A program made the translations under genes and the position numbers. The notes under the pieces are model-generated. The model saw only the letters and a program-made list of their open reading frames with translations. It had not been told where the DNA came from and ran no database searches. A stretch of 7,137 nt of DNA from Clostridia bacterium (lineage in GTDB: Bacteria > Bacillota > Clostridia > Oscillospirales > UBA644), in NCBI GenBank assembly GCA_017424085.1, contig JAFPBP010000313.1, positions 1 to 7,137 on the forward strand, in the 5' to 3' direction. Below, in pieces: positions 1 through 6,437 of the stretch. Each line of letters starts with the position of its first letter. Position 1 is the first letter of the stretch.

Positions 1-1308
1 GTGACGGCGGTCAAGAAGCGCAAAACCACCTTAAATCCGGGGAAGCTGTATTCCCTGTCCACTCTGCAGAACACCTTGGGGAAAAAGCATAAAATGCCCA
101 TGGAGGAGTCTCTTGCCATCGTTCAGAAGCTGTACGAGGCAGGATATCTGACCTACCCCCGCACCAACTCCGAATATCTGGCAACGGCGGAGCAGGACAA
201 GATCAAAAAGGTTCTGGAGGGCGTTAAAAAGCTGGGCTACCCCGTGGAATTCAAGTTCAAAAAGACGATCTTCGACGATTCCAAGATCGAATCCCACTCT
301 GCCCTGACCCCCACCTACAAGATCCCAAACAAGGCGGCGCTGTCCGAAAAGGAATATATCGTCTATTCCACCGTCATGCGGCGGTTCGTTGCGGTCTTCT
401 GTGCCGAAGAGTGTCTGGCGGAAAAGACCGAGATCACCATTGACGTGGGCGGCATGGAGGAATTCCTGCTGAAGGGGACGGTCATCGTCTCCCCCGGCTG
501 GATGAAATACGACGACGGCGGACAGAAGGACAAGATGCTGCCCAATCTTGCAAAGGGAGATCGGGTCAACACCGCCTTTGCTCCCGTGGAAAAGGAGACC
601 ACCCCGCCCAAGCATTATACCATCGAAACCCTGAATAACTATCTGAAAAATCCCTTCCGTGAGGAGAAGGCAAGCATCGAGACCGAGGACGACGCGGAAG
701 AATACCGCGCCATCTTCGAGGGTCTGGAGCTGGGCACCGAAGCCACCCGCACGGGGATCATCGACAACGCCCGCAAGAGCGAATACATTCTTCTGAAAAA
801 GGACGTATACACCATCCTTCCCAAGGGGATCTACCTCATTGAGGCGCTGATGCGCATGAAGATCTCCATGGATAAATACAAGACCTCCGAGCTGGGTAAG
901 GCATTAAAGCAGGTCTTCCGCGGTGAGATCACCGTGGACGACGGGGTTCGGCTGGCGCAGACCGAGATCTCTCAGGTCTTCGACTCGGTGCACCTGCAAG
1001 CCACCCCCGAGACCGACGAATACGACGGCTTCTACGGGGACGAGGTGGGGATATGTCCCCTCTGCGGCGGCAAGGTGGTCAAGGGACGGTACGGCTACGG
1101 ATGCCTGAACTACAAGGAAAAGAACTGCAAATTCACCATCTGGAATACCATGTGCAGCCGCATCATTCCCCTGTCGGCGGCGCGGTCCCTGCTGGAGACG
1201 GGAACCACCGCAAAGCTGCAGGGCTTCGTCTCCCCCCGCACGGGGAAGACCTTCGACGCAAAACTGAAGATCGACCCCGAAACCAAGCGCCCCGCCTTTG
1301 ATTTCTGA
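1..1308 (+). CDS. topB: DNA topoisomerase III (type IA), C-terminal part, cut by the window edge
   Basis: Type IA topoisomerases cut one DNA strand through a 5'-phosphotyrosine link, pass the other strand and reseal. TopB mainly decatenates and resolves recombination or replication intermediates. The visible 435 residues begin at the window edge, so the first GTG is probably an internal Val codon. Full-length proteins are usually about 650-730 aa, so the TOPRIM half is missing. Numbered from base 1, the LYSLSTLQ segment at 17-24 leads to the active-site motif YPRTNS at 52-57, with Tyr52 catalytic. HSALTPT at 99-105 and LGTEATR at 244-250 are conserved core motifs. A C4 zinc ribbon (Cys352, Cys355, Cys368, Cys376) follows, and the C-terminus (GKTFDAKLKID, ending FDF) is typical of the family. 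Asn56 replaces the Asp more usual in this motif. A terminator follows 6 nt after the stop. TopA is less likely because the spacing and the single terminal ribbon fit TopB. Confidence 0.93.
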   Translation: MTAVKKRKTTLNPGKLYSLSTLQNTLGKKHKMPMEESLAIVQKLYEAGYLTYPRTNSEYLATAEQDKIKKVLEGVKKLGYPVEFKFKKTIFDDSKIESHSALTPTYKIPNKAALSEKEYIVYSTVMRRFVAVFCAEECLAEKTEITIDVGGMEEFLLKGTVIVSPGWMKYDDGGQKDKMLPNLAKGDRVNTAFAPVEKETTPPKHYTIETLNNYLKNPFREEKASIETEDDAEEYRAIFEGLELGTEATRTGIIDNARKSEYILLKKDVYTILPKGIYLIEALMRMKISMDKYKTSELGKALKQVFRGEITVDDGVRLAQTEISQVFDSVHLQATPETDEYDGFYGDEVGICPLCGGKVVKGRYGYGCLNYKEKNCKFTIWNTMCSRIIPLSAARSLLETGTTAKLQGFVSPRTGKTFDAKLKIDPETKRPAFDF

Positions 1309-1314
1309 CCTCAT

Positions 1315-1346
1315 GCCGACTCACCCGTTCGTGAGTCGGCTTTTTT
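1315..1346 (+). terminator. Rho-independent terminator of the topoisomerase gene
   Basis: A perfect 10-bp stem pairs GCCGACTCAC (1315-1324) with GTGAGTCGGC (1331-1340). The loop is CCGTTC, and a run of six T follows at 1341-1346. It begins 6 nt after the topoisomerase stop codon, which fits the end of that transcript. Confidence 0.93.
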
Positions 1347-1350
1347 ATGC

Positions 1351-1386
1351 AAAAAAACGGAAGACCCAACGAATCGGGTCTTCCGT
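1351..1386 (-). terminator. Rho-independent terminator of the six-gene minus-strand operon
   Basis: An 11-bp perfect stem pairs 1357-1367 (ACGGAAGACCC) with 1376-1386 (GGGTCTTCCGT) across an 8-nt loop. On the plus strand the stem is preceded by A residues at 1351-1357. Read on the minus strand this is a hairpin followed by a T tract, which is the correct polarity to end transcripts coming from the genes at 1415-6992. It lies 28 nt beyond the stop of the isomerase-like gene. Confidence 0.92.
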
Positions 1387-1414
1387 ACCAAAGGAGGAAG
1401 AAAAGATCTCTCAA

Positions 1415-2137
1415 TCAGCCTTCCAGGGATTTGAGATATTCAATGCAGATTTTCGCTTCGGTCATGCCGTCGGGGGTGCAGGTCTCGCTTTCCACCACCA
1501 TGGGGATATTATGCGCCTTGACCCATTCGTACACCTCCGCCACGGGTGCGTCACCTCTGCCGAGAGGCGTGCCGTGGCCGTCGGGAGAGCCGTCCTTCAT
1601 ATGAACGGCGATGAGGCGATCCTGAACCCGCTCCAGGAAGGAAACGGGATTCTTCATACCCACGAACGCCCAATAGGTGTCAACCTCCAGCTTCAGATTC
1701 GTGCGGCACACGATCTGCTCCATGGCGACCGAGCCGTCGGCGTTGGGAATGAATTCACGGGCGTGGTTATGGAACGCAAGGGTGATTCCTTCCTTCTCCA
1801 GCTTGGGAGCAAGGTCGTTGACGTAATTCACAAAGCCGTCGATCTCCGCCTGATTCTTCATGGAATAGCCGGGGACGATGTAGCAGGGATTTTTGATTGC
1901 CTTGTGGAACGCCAGAGTCTCCTCGTATTTGTTCACCAGATCAAGCAGCGGGCTGTGAGTTCCGCTGATGCGAAGCCCCGTTTCTTCCATCAGAGCATTC
2001 ACCTGCTCTGCGGTTCTGCCGAAAAAGCCCGCAGGCTCCACGGACTTGTACCCCAGGGCGGCAACCTGACGAACGGCGCCCTCGAAATCGTTCTGAGTCA
2101 TGTCGCGTACACTGTACAGCTGAATTCCGTATTCCAT
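1415..2137 (-). CDS. Sugar phosphate isomerase/epimerase-like TIM-barrel protein
   Basis: This 240-residue protein belongs to the xylose isomerase-like / AP endonuclease 2 superfamily (COG1082 type), whose members use a divalent metal in a TIM barrel to isomerise or epimerise sugars or to dehydrate inositol derivatives. The N-terminal GIQLYSVRD strand (4-12) is typical. Candidate metal or substrate residues are Glu34 (VEP), His61 (GTHSP), the FHNHAREF segment at 122-129, Glu151/Asp153 (LEVDTYW), His179 with Lys181 (HMKDG), and Glu216/Glu218 (VVESE). The length is slightly short for the family (about 250-290) but both ends are intact, and there is no signal peptide. The ATG start has AAGGAG 8 nt upstream, overlapping the stop codon of the preceding peptidase gene. 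It is last in the operon. The substrate cannot be told: no sugar kinase, dehydrogenase or transporter is nearby. Confidence 0.85.
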   Translation of the reverse strand: MEYGIQLYSVRDMTQNDFEGAVRQVAALGYKSVEPAGFFGRTAEQVNALMEETGLRISGTHSPLLDLVNKYEETLAFHKAIKNPCYIVPGYSMKNQAEIDGFVNYVNDLAPKLEKEGITLAFHNHAREFIPNADGSVAMEQIVCRTNLKLEVDTYWAFVGMKNPVSFLERVQDRLIAVHMKDGSPDGHGTPLGRGDAPVAEVYEWVKAHNIPMVVESETCTPDGMTEAKICIEYLKSLEG

Positions 2138-2145
2138 AATAATCG

Positions 2146-2152
2146 CTCCTTA
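2146..2152 (-). promoter_or_regulatory. Ribosome binding site overlapping the upstream stop codon (TAAGGAG)
   Basis: Read on the minus strand, TAAGGAG contains both the TAA stop of the M3 peptidase gene and the AAGGAG Shine-Dalgarno of the isomerase-like gene, with 8 nt to its ATG at 2137. A ribosome terminating on the peptidase would occupy this site, so re-initiation is likely. It also fixes the start of the downstream gene. Confidence 0.85.
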
Positions 2153-3856
2153 TTGTTCTGCCGCAAGGGCATTGAGTAACGTTTCTTTTGCGTAGCTGAT
2201 GGATTCAGCCACGCTTCCTTCCTCGAAGGGAACGCGGAGATTTGCAACCTTGAGAAGCCCCAGATAACTCTTGCTTCCCCCTGCGTTGCACAGATTCATG
2301 TAATCCGCCCAAGCCTTCTCGGGATCCTCCGCATAGCGCTTTTTGAATTCCATGGCGCCCATGGTGGTGAGGGTATAGTTGATATAATAGAAGGGATAGA
2401 GGAAGATATGCAGCTTATGGTACCAATATCCACCCCGTTCCATGAAGGGATCGTCGGTGTATTTCCTCCAGGGCATATACTTCTCTTCCAGCTTATGCCA
2501 TTCGTAGGTACGTTCCTTGGGGGTCAGGTTGGGGTTCTCGTAGATGATATGCTGGAATTCGTCCACGGCAACGCCGAAGGGAACGAAGGTGATAGCCCCC
2601 TGCAGATGAGCGAAGCGGTATTTCTCCGCATCCTCCCCGAAGAACAGCTCCGCGTAAGGATAGCAGAACTGCTCCATGGACATGGAATGAATCTCCGCAA
2701 TATCGGTGCTGACTCCGTAATAGGCGCTGACCGGCTGGCTGCGCATGGCGCGGTATCCCGCAAAGGCGTGCCCCAGCTCGTGAGACATGACCTCCATATC
2801 GAAGATGGTTTGATTAAAGCAGCTGAAAACAAAGGGAGCCTTATACTTGGCAAGGCTGGTCATATATCCCGTGGACGCCTTGTTTGGCTTGTTTTCCAGA
2901 TCCATCAGATGATGGTCGATCATAAAATCAATGAACTCGCCCGTTTCGGGAGAAAGATCGTGGTACATCTTGCGGGCTTGCTCCACCATAAAGGAGACGT
3001 CGCCCTTGGGCTCGGCATTTCCGTCGGGGAAAATAAATTCCTCGTCGTACGCCATAATGCGATCAACTCCGATTCGCTTTGCTTGCGCCTCGTACAGCTT
3101 TTCGCAGAGAGGAACGATCTCGGTGCGGACCTGCTCACGGAAGGCGGCGACCTCCTTCTGACCGTAGTCGCTTCTGCCTTGGTTCAGATACCCCAGCGGG
3201 GTGAAGGTATCGTACCCCATGGCTTTGCCCATGGCGGTGCGGATCTTCACCAGCTGATCGAAGATCTCTTCCATCTTTTCTTCGTTGCTTGCGTAGAACT
3301 GAGAATACTTGGCAAAGGCTTCCTTGCGGACCCGGCGGTCGGGGTGCTCGAAATACTTCTGAATACCGTAGAGATTCAGAACCTGTCCGTCAAATTCGAT
3401 CTGCGCCGTCGCCATCAGCTTCTGATATTCGGTGGTCAGCTTTGCCTGCTCCTGAAGGTAAGGCACCAGCGTTTCGTTGAAGGAGGACAAAGAGCGGCGC
3501 ACGGAGGTGAGATATTCGGGACCCAGGTCCGCATCCAGCTCGGCGGTGAAGGGCGATTCCAGCAACGCCTTTTCGAACCCCATGAAGGTGACCTGCGCCA
3601 CGGGCAGAGCCTGCTGCAGGTATGCCATCTCGTCCTCATAGAACTTGTCGGTGGTGTTCAGGGTGTTTCGCACGTGGGCGACGGTGATCATAGTGCCCAT
3701 ATCCTCGGTGGCTTTGTCCGAGCGAAGCAACAGATCCTTGACCTGCGCATAGGAGGTGGCGTTTTTCAGCTCCTCGGTGAGGGCACGGACCTCCGCTTCC
3801 ACCGCGGCGATATCGGGGCGGATATATTCAATGGTATCAAAAGTAAACTTATCCAC
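2150..3856 (-). CDS. M3 family oligoendopeptidase (zinc metallopeptidase)
   Basis: This 568-residue thimet-type zinc peptidase cleaves short peptides, probably in the cytoplasm because no signal peptide is seen. The zinc site is HELGH at 359-363. The third ligand is probably Glu388 in DIAEIHSMSME, 29 residues after the first His, as in thimet oligopeptidase. The segment around 476-494 (GYWYHKLHIF then LYPFYYINY) matches the family's His/Tyr-rich substrate-binding region. The N-terminal part (EYIRPDIAAVEAE, EFDGQVLNLYGI, HPDRRVRKEAF) is the helical domain typical of the M3 group that resembles but is not classical PepF (TIGR02289 type, about 550-565 aa), so I give no symbol. The start is GTG at 3856, with AAGGAG 6 nt upstream overlapping the stop of the solute-binding protein gene. 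The neighbouring lipoprotein suggests, but does not prove, that it digests imported peptides. Confidence 0.95.
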   Translation of the reverse strand: MDKFTFDTIEYIRPDIAAVEAEVRALTEELKNATSYAQVKDLLLRSDKATEDMGTMITVAHVRNTLNTTDKFYEDEMAYLQQALPVAQVTFMGFEKALLESPFTAELDADLGPEYLTSVRRSLSSFNETLVPYLQEQAKLTTEYQKLMATAQIEFDGQVLNLYGIQKYFEHPDRRVRKEAFAKYSQFYASNEEKMEEIFDQLVKIRTAMGKAMGYDTFTPLGYLNQGRSDYGQKEVAAFREQVRTEIVPLCEKLYEAQAKRIGVDRIMAYDEEFIFPDGNAEPKGDVSFMVEQARKMYHDLSPETGEFIDFMIDHHLMDLENKPNKASTGYMTSLAKYKAPFVFSCFNQTIFDMEVMSHELGHAFAGYRAMRSQPVSAYYGVSTDIAEIHSMSMEQFCYPYAELFFGEDAEKYRFAHLQGAITFVPFGVAVDEFQHIIYENPNLTPKERTYEWHKLEEKYMPWRKYTDDPFMERGGYWYHKLHIFLYPFYYINYTLTTMGAMEFKKRYAEDPEKAWADYMNLCNAGGSKSYLGLLKVANLRVPFEEGSVAESISYAKETLLNALAAEQ

Positions 3857-3862
3857 AGCGTT

Positions 3863-3869
3863 CTCCTTA
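3863..3869 (-). promoter_or_regulatory. Ribosome binding site overlapping the upstream stop codon (TAAGGAG), before a GTG start
   Basis: On the minus strand TAAGGAG joins the TAA stop of the solute-binding protein gene to the AAGGAG of the peptidase gene. Six nucleotides separate it from the GTG at 3856. This supports the GTG start, since no ATG lies near this strong site. The heptamer is the same as at 2146-2152. Confidence 0.85.
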
Positions 3870-5441
3870 CTGATTGTTGGAACGGGAACGGAGTTCCCAG
3901 GTTTCGATGCCGAAATAAAGCTCGCTGACCGATCCCCCGAAGGTCCCTAACACGTCCATGCTCACCGCAAGGGCATCGCAGGCGTAAAAGAGAGGGATGC
4001 AAGGCAGGGCGTTCTGAAATTCGCTGACAAAGGTACGGGGCTCCACGTCATCCCGCAGCAATTTTGCGGCGGAGGAGCGAAGGGAAGCATAGACAGAGGA
4101 GGCTTCTCCCGTATGACATACGTTCTGACTGAACAGCGCGGACAGATCCATGTTATCGGGCAGGGAGACCTCCCCAAGATACAGATCAAAATCCTGTGCC
4201 TGAATTGCGGCGGTATATTCGTCCCACGCCAAAGCGGAGACCTCTACGGAAAAGCCTGCGCCTCGCAGGGCTTTCGCCAAAAATTCCGCCGTCATCATTC
4301 GCTTATTGTTTTCCAGATTCACCAGAATTTTCAGCGTGACGTCCGAATTTCCGTACCGACGAACCGAGCCGTTCAGGGTCCAGCCCGCCAGATTGAAATA
4401 ATTATTTGCGGTGGTTACCGAATAGATATCGGGGTTCAGCTGCGCCTCTGCGGTCTTGCTCCACGCAGGATTCAGCGGAGACCATACGGGCGTTGCAACC
4501 GATCCGTAGACCTCGGAGACCAGTGCGGCTCGGTCCAACAGATAGGTGATCCCCTTGGAAAAGTTTACGTCCGCCAGCTCCTTCCGCTTGCGGTTGACCA
4601 CGACGAAGGACAAACGGTTGGTGGGCACGGTGACCAGCTCGCAGTCGGAGCGGTATTCCCCCGCATCCATGGAAAGATCTGCGCAGATCGCCTGCAATCT
4701 GCCGTAATTGAAGTTGTAGGTCAAGGTCTCCTTGTCCGCAATCCCCAGAAGGGCAATGCGGTCGATGGCGTATTTTCCTTCGTAGCATCCGCAGGAGGAG
4801 GGCAACAGCTCCGTACCGTCCTCAGACAGCACGTACCGCCCGCACCCCACGGGGGTGGCATTCTCCACCGTGTCTGCCCGCACCACGGGAATGGTCAGCA
4901 GGTTCAGTTGGGTGGGAGAGTAAGAGCGGAACTGAATTTCAAAGGTGGACCCGTCCACGGCGGAATAGGAGGAAATATACGAAAACGCGGCTTCCCAAAC
5001 CGAGGAGCCGGAGCTCGCCCGATCGTAGGACGCCTCGCAATCGTAGGCGGTGACGGGAGACCCGTCGGAAAAGCGCACGTCGGAGCGCAGGGTCACGGTC
5101 ACCGTATTTCCGCTCACCGTGTAAGATTTCGCCAACACCGGAAGCGCGTTATAGGCGGCATCCACGAAAAACAAGCCGCTGTAGCAAAGGCGCAGAAGCT
5201 CGGAGTTGGTCAACGACACGGACGTAAAGGGATTGAGCGCCTCCCCCGTATAATAGGACAGAGAGAAGAGCCGATCGTCTTCGTCGGAGGGTGTTTGCTC
5301 ATTTTCGGGGTCGGTGGCGTCCAGAATATCGGACAAGTCATCGGCGGGGTACAGATACCCGCACCCCGAAAGCGTGAATAAAAGCACCGCCGCAAGCAAT
5401 ACTGCAAGCGGCGTGCGATACTTTTGAAAAAAATCAGTCAT
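3867..5441 (-). CDS. ABC transporter substrate-binding lipoprotein, family 5 (peptide/nickel type)
   Basis: This 524-residue extracytoplasmic receptor is of the OppA/DppA/NikA class, which hands peptides, nickel or similar ligands to an ABC importer. A signal sequence has Lys7 and Arg9, a hydrophobic core at 11-23 and the lipobox LSGC with Cys27, predicting a lipid anchor. An acidic linker (about 34-56) follows. Family-5 motifs are clear: ALNPF near 68-72, LLRLCYSGLF at 82-91, LPVLAKSYTVSGNTVTVTLR at 100-119, and VRFSDGSPVTAYD at 122-134. The C-terminal IPLFYACDAL and a terminal W-E-L segment (515-517) fit the family end. The start overlaps the upstream coiled-coil gene by 8 nt and has no visible Shine-Dalgarno, so translation is probably coupled. 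The start is fixed because the signal n-region begins there. No permease or ATPase gene is in the window. The ligand is unknown; peptides are suggested by the peptidase downstream. Confidence 0.9.
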   Translation of the reverse strand: MTDFFQKYRTPLAVLLAAVLLFTLSGCGYLYPADDLSDILDATDPENEQTPSDEDDRLFSLSYYTGEALNPFTSVSLTNSELLRLCYSGLFFVDAAYNALPVLAKSYTVSGNTVTVTLRSDVRFSDGSPVTAYDCEASYDRASSGSSVWEAAFSYISSYSAVDGSTFEIQFRSYSPTQLNLLTIPVVRADTVENATPVGCGRYVLSEDGTELLPSSCGCYEGKYAIDRIALLGIADKETLTYNFNYGRLQAICADLSMDAGEYRSDCELVTVPTNRLSFVVVNRKRKELADVNFSKGITYLLDRAALVSEVYGSVATPVWSPLNPAWSKTAEAQLNPDIYSVTTANNYFNLAGWTLNGSVRRYGNSDVTLKILVNLENNKRMMTAEFLAKALRGAGFSVEVSALAWDEYTAAIQAQDFDLYLGEVSLPDNMDLSALFSQNVCHTGEASSVYASLRSSAAKLLRDDVEPRTFVSEFQNALPCIPLFYACDALAVSMDVLGTFGGSVSELYFGIETWELRSRSNNQ

Positions 5442-5955
5442 TGTGGGTCAAGGATTGCTTTGCCTGTTCCAGCGCAGTCATAGAAGCCTGCAGCGAACGG
5501 GCAGACTCTTCCAGAGCGCTGTCTACGTAATTGATGGTAACGGTACGCATCTTGATGGCGTCGTTGCGAGCCTGATCCAGAATCGCGTCGGCGCGTTCCT
5601 GAGCGATCCGCAGGATCTCCTGCTGGCTGACCAGGATCTCAACCTGTGCCTTGGCGCGCTCCATGAGGTTTTCCGCATTGGCGCGAGCGTTGGCGTTGAT
5701 CAGGTCGGAGTTCTTCTTGGCGCGCTCCAGCATGTTCTTCGCTTCTTCCTGAGCCGTCTGGATCATGTTGTCCTTGTTCTGGATCAACTCCTTGGCACGC
5801 TTCATCTCGCCGGGAAGGCGGAGACGCAGCTCACCGATGCACTTGTTGATCTTGGAACCGTCCACAATGATCTTGTTCTTCATCAGAGGAACGCTCCACG
5901 CATCCTCCAGAAGATCCTCCAGCTCCTGCAAACCTTTTTCGAAATCGTTATCCAT
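5434..5955 (-). CDS. Alanine-rich coiled-coil protein of the DivIVA / V-ATPase subunit H-like group
   Basis: This 173-residue soluble protein has no known activity. Residues 1-50 hold a short helical head with a WSVPL turn (20-24), a VDGSKIN segment (31-37) and RLRLPGE (44-50). A long alanine-, glutamate- and lysine-rich coiled coil runs to about 168. Three related nonapeptides, AKNMLERAK (72-80), AENLMERAK (94-102) and ADAILDQAR (122-130), are spaced 22 and 28 residues apart, which suits hendecad and heptad packing. Similar clostridial proteins next to coaD are often labelled ATPase or V-type H subunit on coiled-coil similarity alone; I see no ATP-binding motif. I chose the ATG at 5955 because AAAGGA lies 8 nt upstream and the head then begins as I recall for the family. 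An ATG at 5976 (7 residues longer) overlaps the coaD stop as ATGA and remains possible. A role in envelope or division scaffolding is only a guess. Confidence 0.78.
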   Translation of the reverse strand: MDNDFEKGLQELEDLLEDAWSVPLMKNKIIVDGSKINKCIGELRLRLPGEMKRAKELIQNKDNMIQTAQEEAKNMLERAKKNSDLINANARANAENLMERAKAQVEILVSQQEILRIAQERADAILDQARNDAIKMRTVTINYVDSALEESARSLQASMTALEQAKQSLTHND

Positions 5956-5963
5956 ATCCGTCA

Positions 5964-5969
5964 TCCTTT
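5964..5969 (-). promoter_or_regulatory. Ribosome binding site favouring the 5955 start of the coiled-coil gene
   Basis: Minus-strand AAAGGA ends 8 nt before the ATG at 5955. It lies too close to the ATG at 5964 and downstream of the ATG at 5976, so it can serve only the shortest of the three in-frame starts. Confidence 0.55.
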
Positions 5970-5972
5970 CGG

Positions 5973-6437
5973 TCATTTTCTGATATCTTCAAGAATCGCC
6001 TCGGGGAGCACCTTGGAAAGATCCTCGTTGCTCTTCAGAAACGCTCTTGCATAGGTGGAAGAAATTGCCGCCAACTCGGGGCGGGCGGGGAGATAGACCG
6101 TCTCGATCTCGGGGGCGATGAGGCGGTTGATATCCGCAAGCCGTGTCTCGTATTCCAGATCCGCCACGCTGCGGATGCCCTTGACCAGCGCCGATGCGCC
6201 GATTTTGCGGGCGTAGTGGACCACGATGCCGTCATCGCAATCCACGGTCACGTTGGGAAGATCCGCAAAGGTCTTGCGGCAAAAGAGGCAACGCTCCTCT
6301 TTGGAGAAGAGATAAGACTTTTCGGCGTTGTGCGCCACCAGAACCACAACCTCGTCGAAGAGGCGGGCGGCACGACGGACGATGTCCTCGTGACCCTTGG
6401 TGATGGGATCGAAGCTTCCGCAGCAGATTGCCTTCAT
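5973..6437 (-). CDS. coaD: Phosphopantetheine adenylyltransferase (PPAT)
   Basis: CoaD transfers AMP from ATP to 4'-phosphopantetheine to give dephospho-CoA, the penultimate step of coenzyme A synthesis in the cytoplasm. The 154 residues are close to the usual 160. The nucleotidyltransferase signature GSFDPITKGH is at 7-16, with His16 as the conserved catalytic His. Lys40 lies in NAEKSYLFS, the ATP and pantetheine contact KGIRSVADLEYE is at 86-97, and ISSTYAR at 125-131 is the second nucleotide-binding segment. The ATG directly abuts the rsmD stop (TGAATG), and GGGAGG lies 5 nt upstream inside the rsmD coding end, so the two genes are tightly coupled. The stop TGA overlaps a possible ATG of the next gene. 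rsmD-coaD is a conserved order in many bacteria, which supports the call. Confidence 0.97.
   Translation of the reverse strand: MKAICCGSFDPITKGHEDIVRRAARLFDEVVVLVAHNAEKSYLFSKEERCLFCRKTFADLPNVTVDCDDGIVVHYARKIGASALVKGIRSVADLEYETRLADINRLIAPEIETVYLPARPELAAISSTYARAFLKSNEDLSKVLPEAILEDIRK

Noticed and set aside
1..3. GTG at base 1 as the true start of the topoisomerase.
   Set aside because: The frame is open at the window edge and the protein lacks the whole TOPRIM half, so this is most likely an internal Val codon.
1298..2179. A 293-codon plus-strand frame starting at the topoisomerase stop and running opposite the isomerase-like gene.
   Set aside because: It would run through both terminators and has no family resemblance; the minus-strand gene has the barrel-protein motifs and a good Shine-Dalgarno.
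2408..3928. A 506-codon open frame on the plus strand, opposite the M3 peptidase gene.
   Set aside because: It is antisense to a clear peptidase with an intact zinc motif and has no recognisable domain or ribosome binding site. Long antisense frames are expected from this codon bias.
4113..5381. A 422-codon open frame on the plus strand, opposite the lipoprotein gene.
   Set aside because: It is rich in Gly, Arg, His and Gln without family motifs, and it lies fully antisense to a well-supported solute-binding protein.
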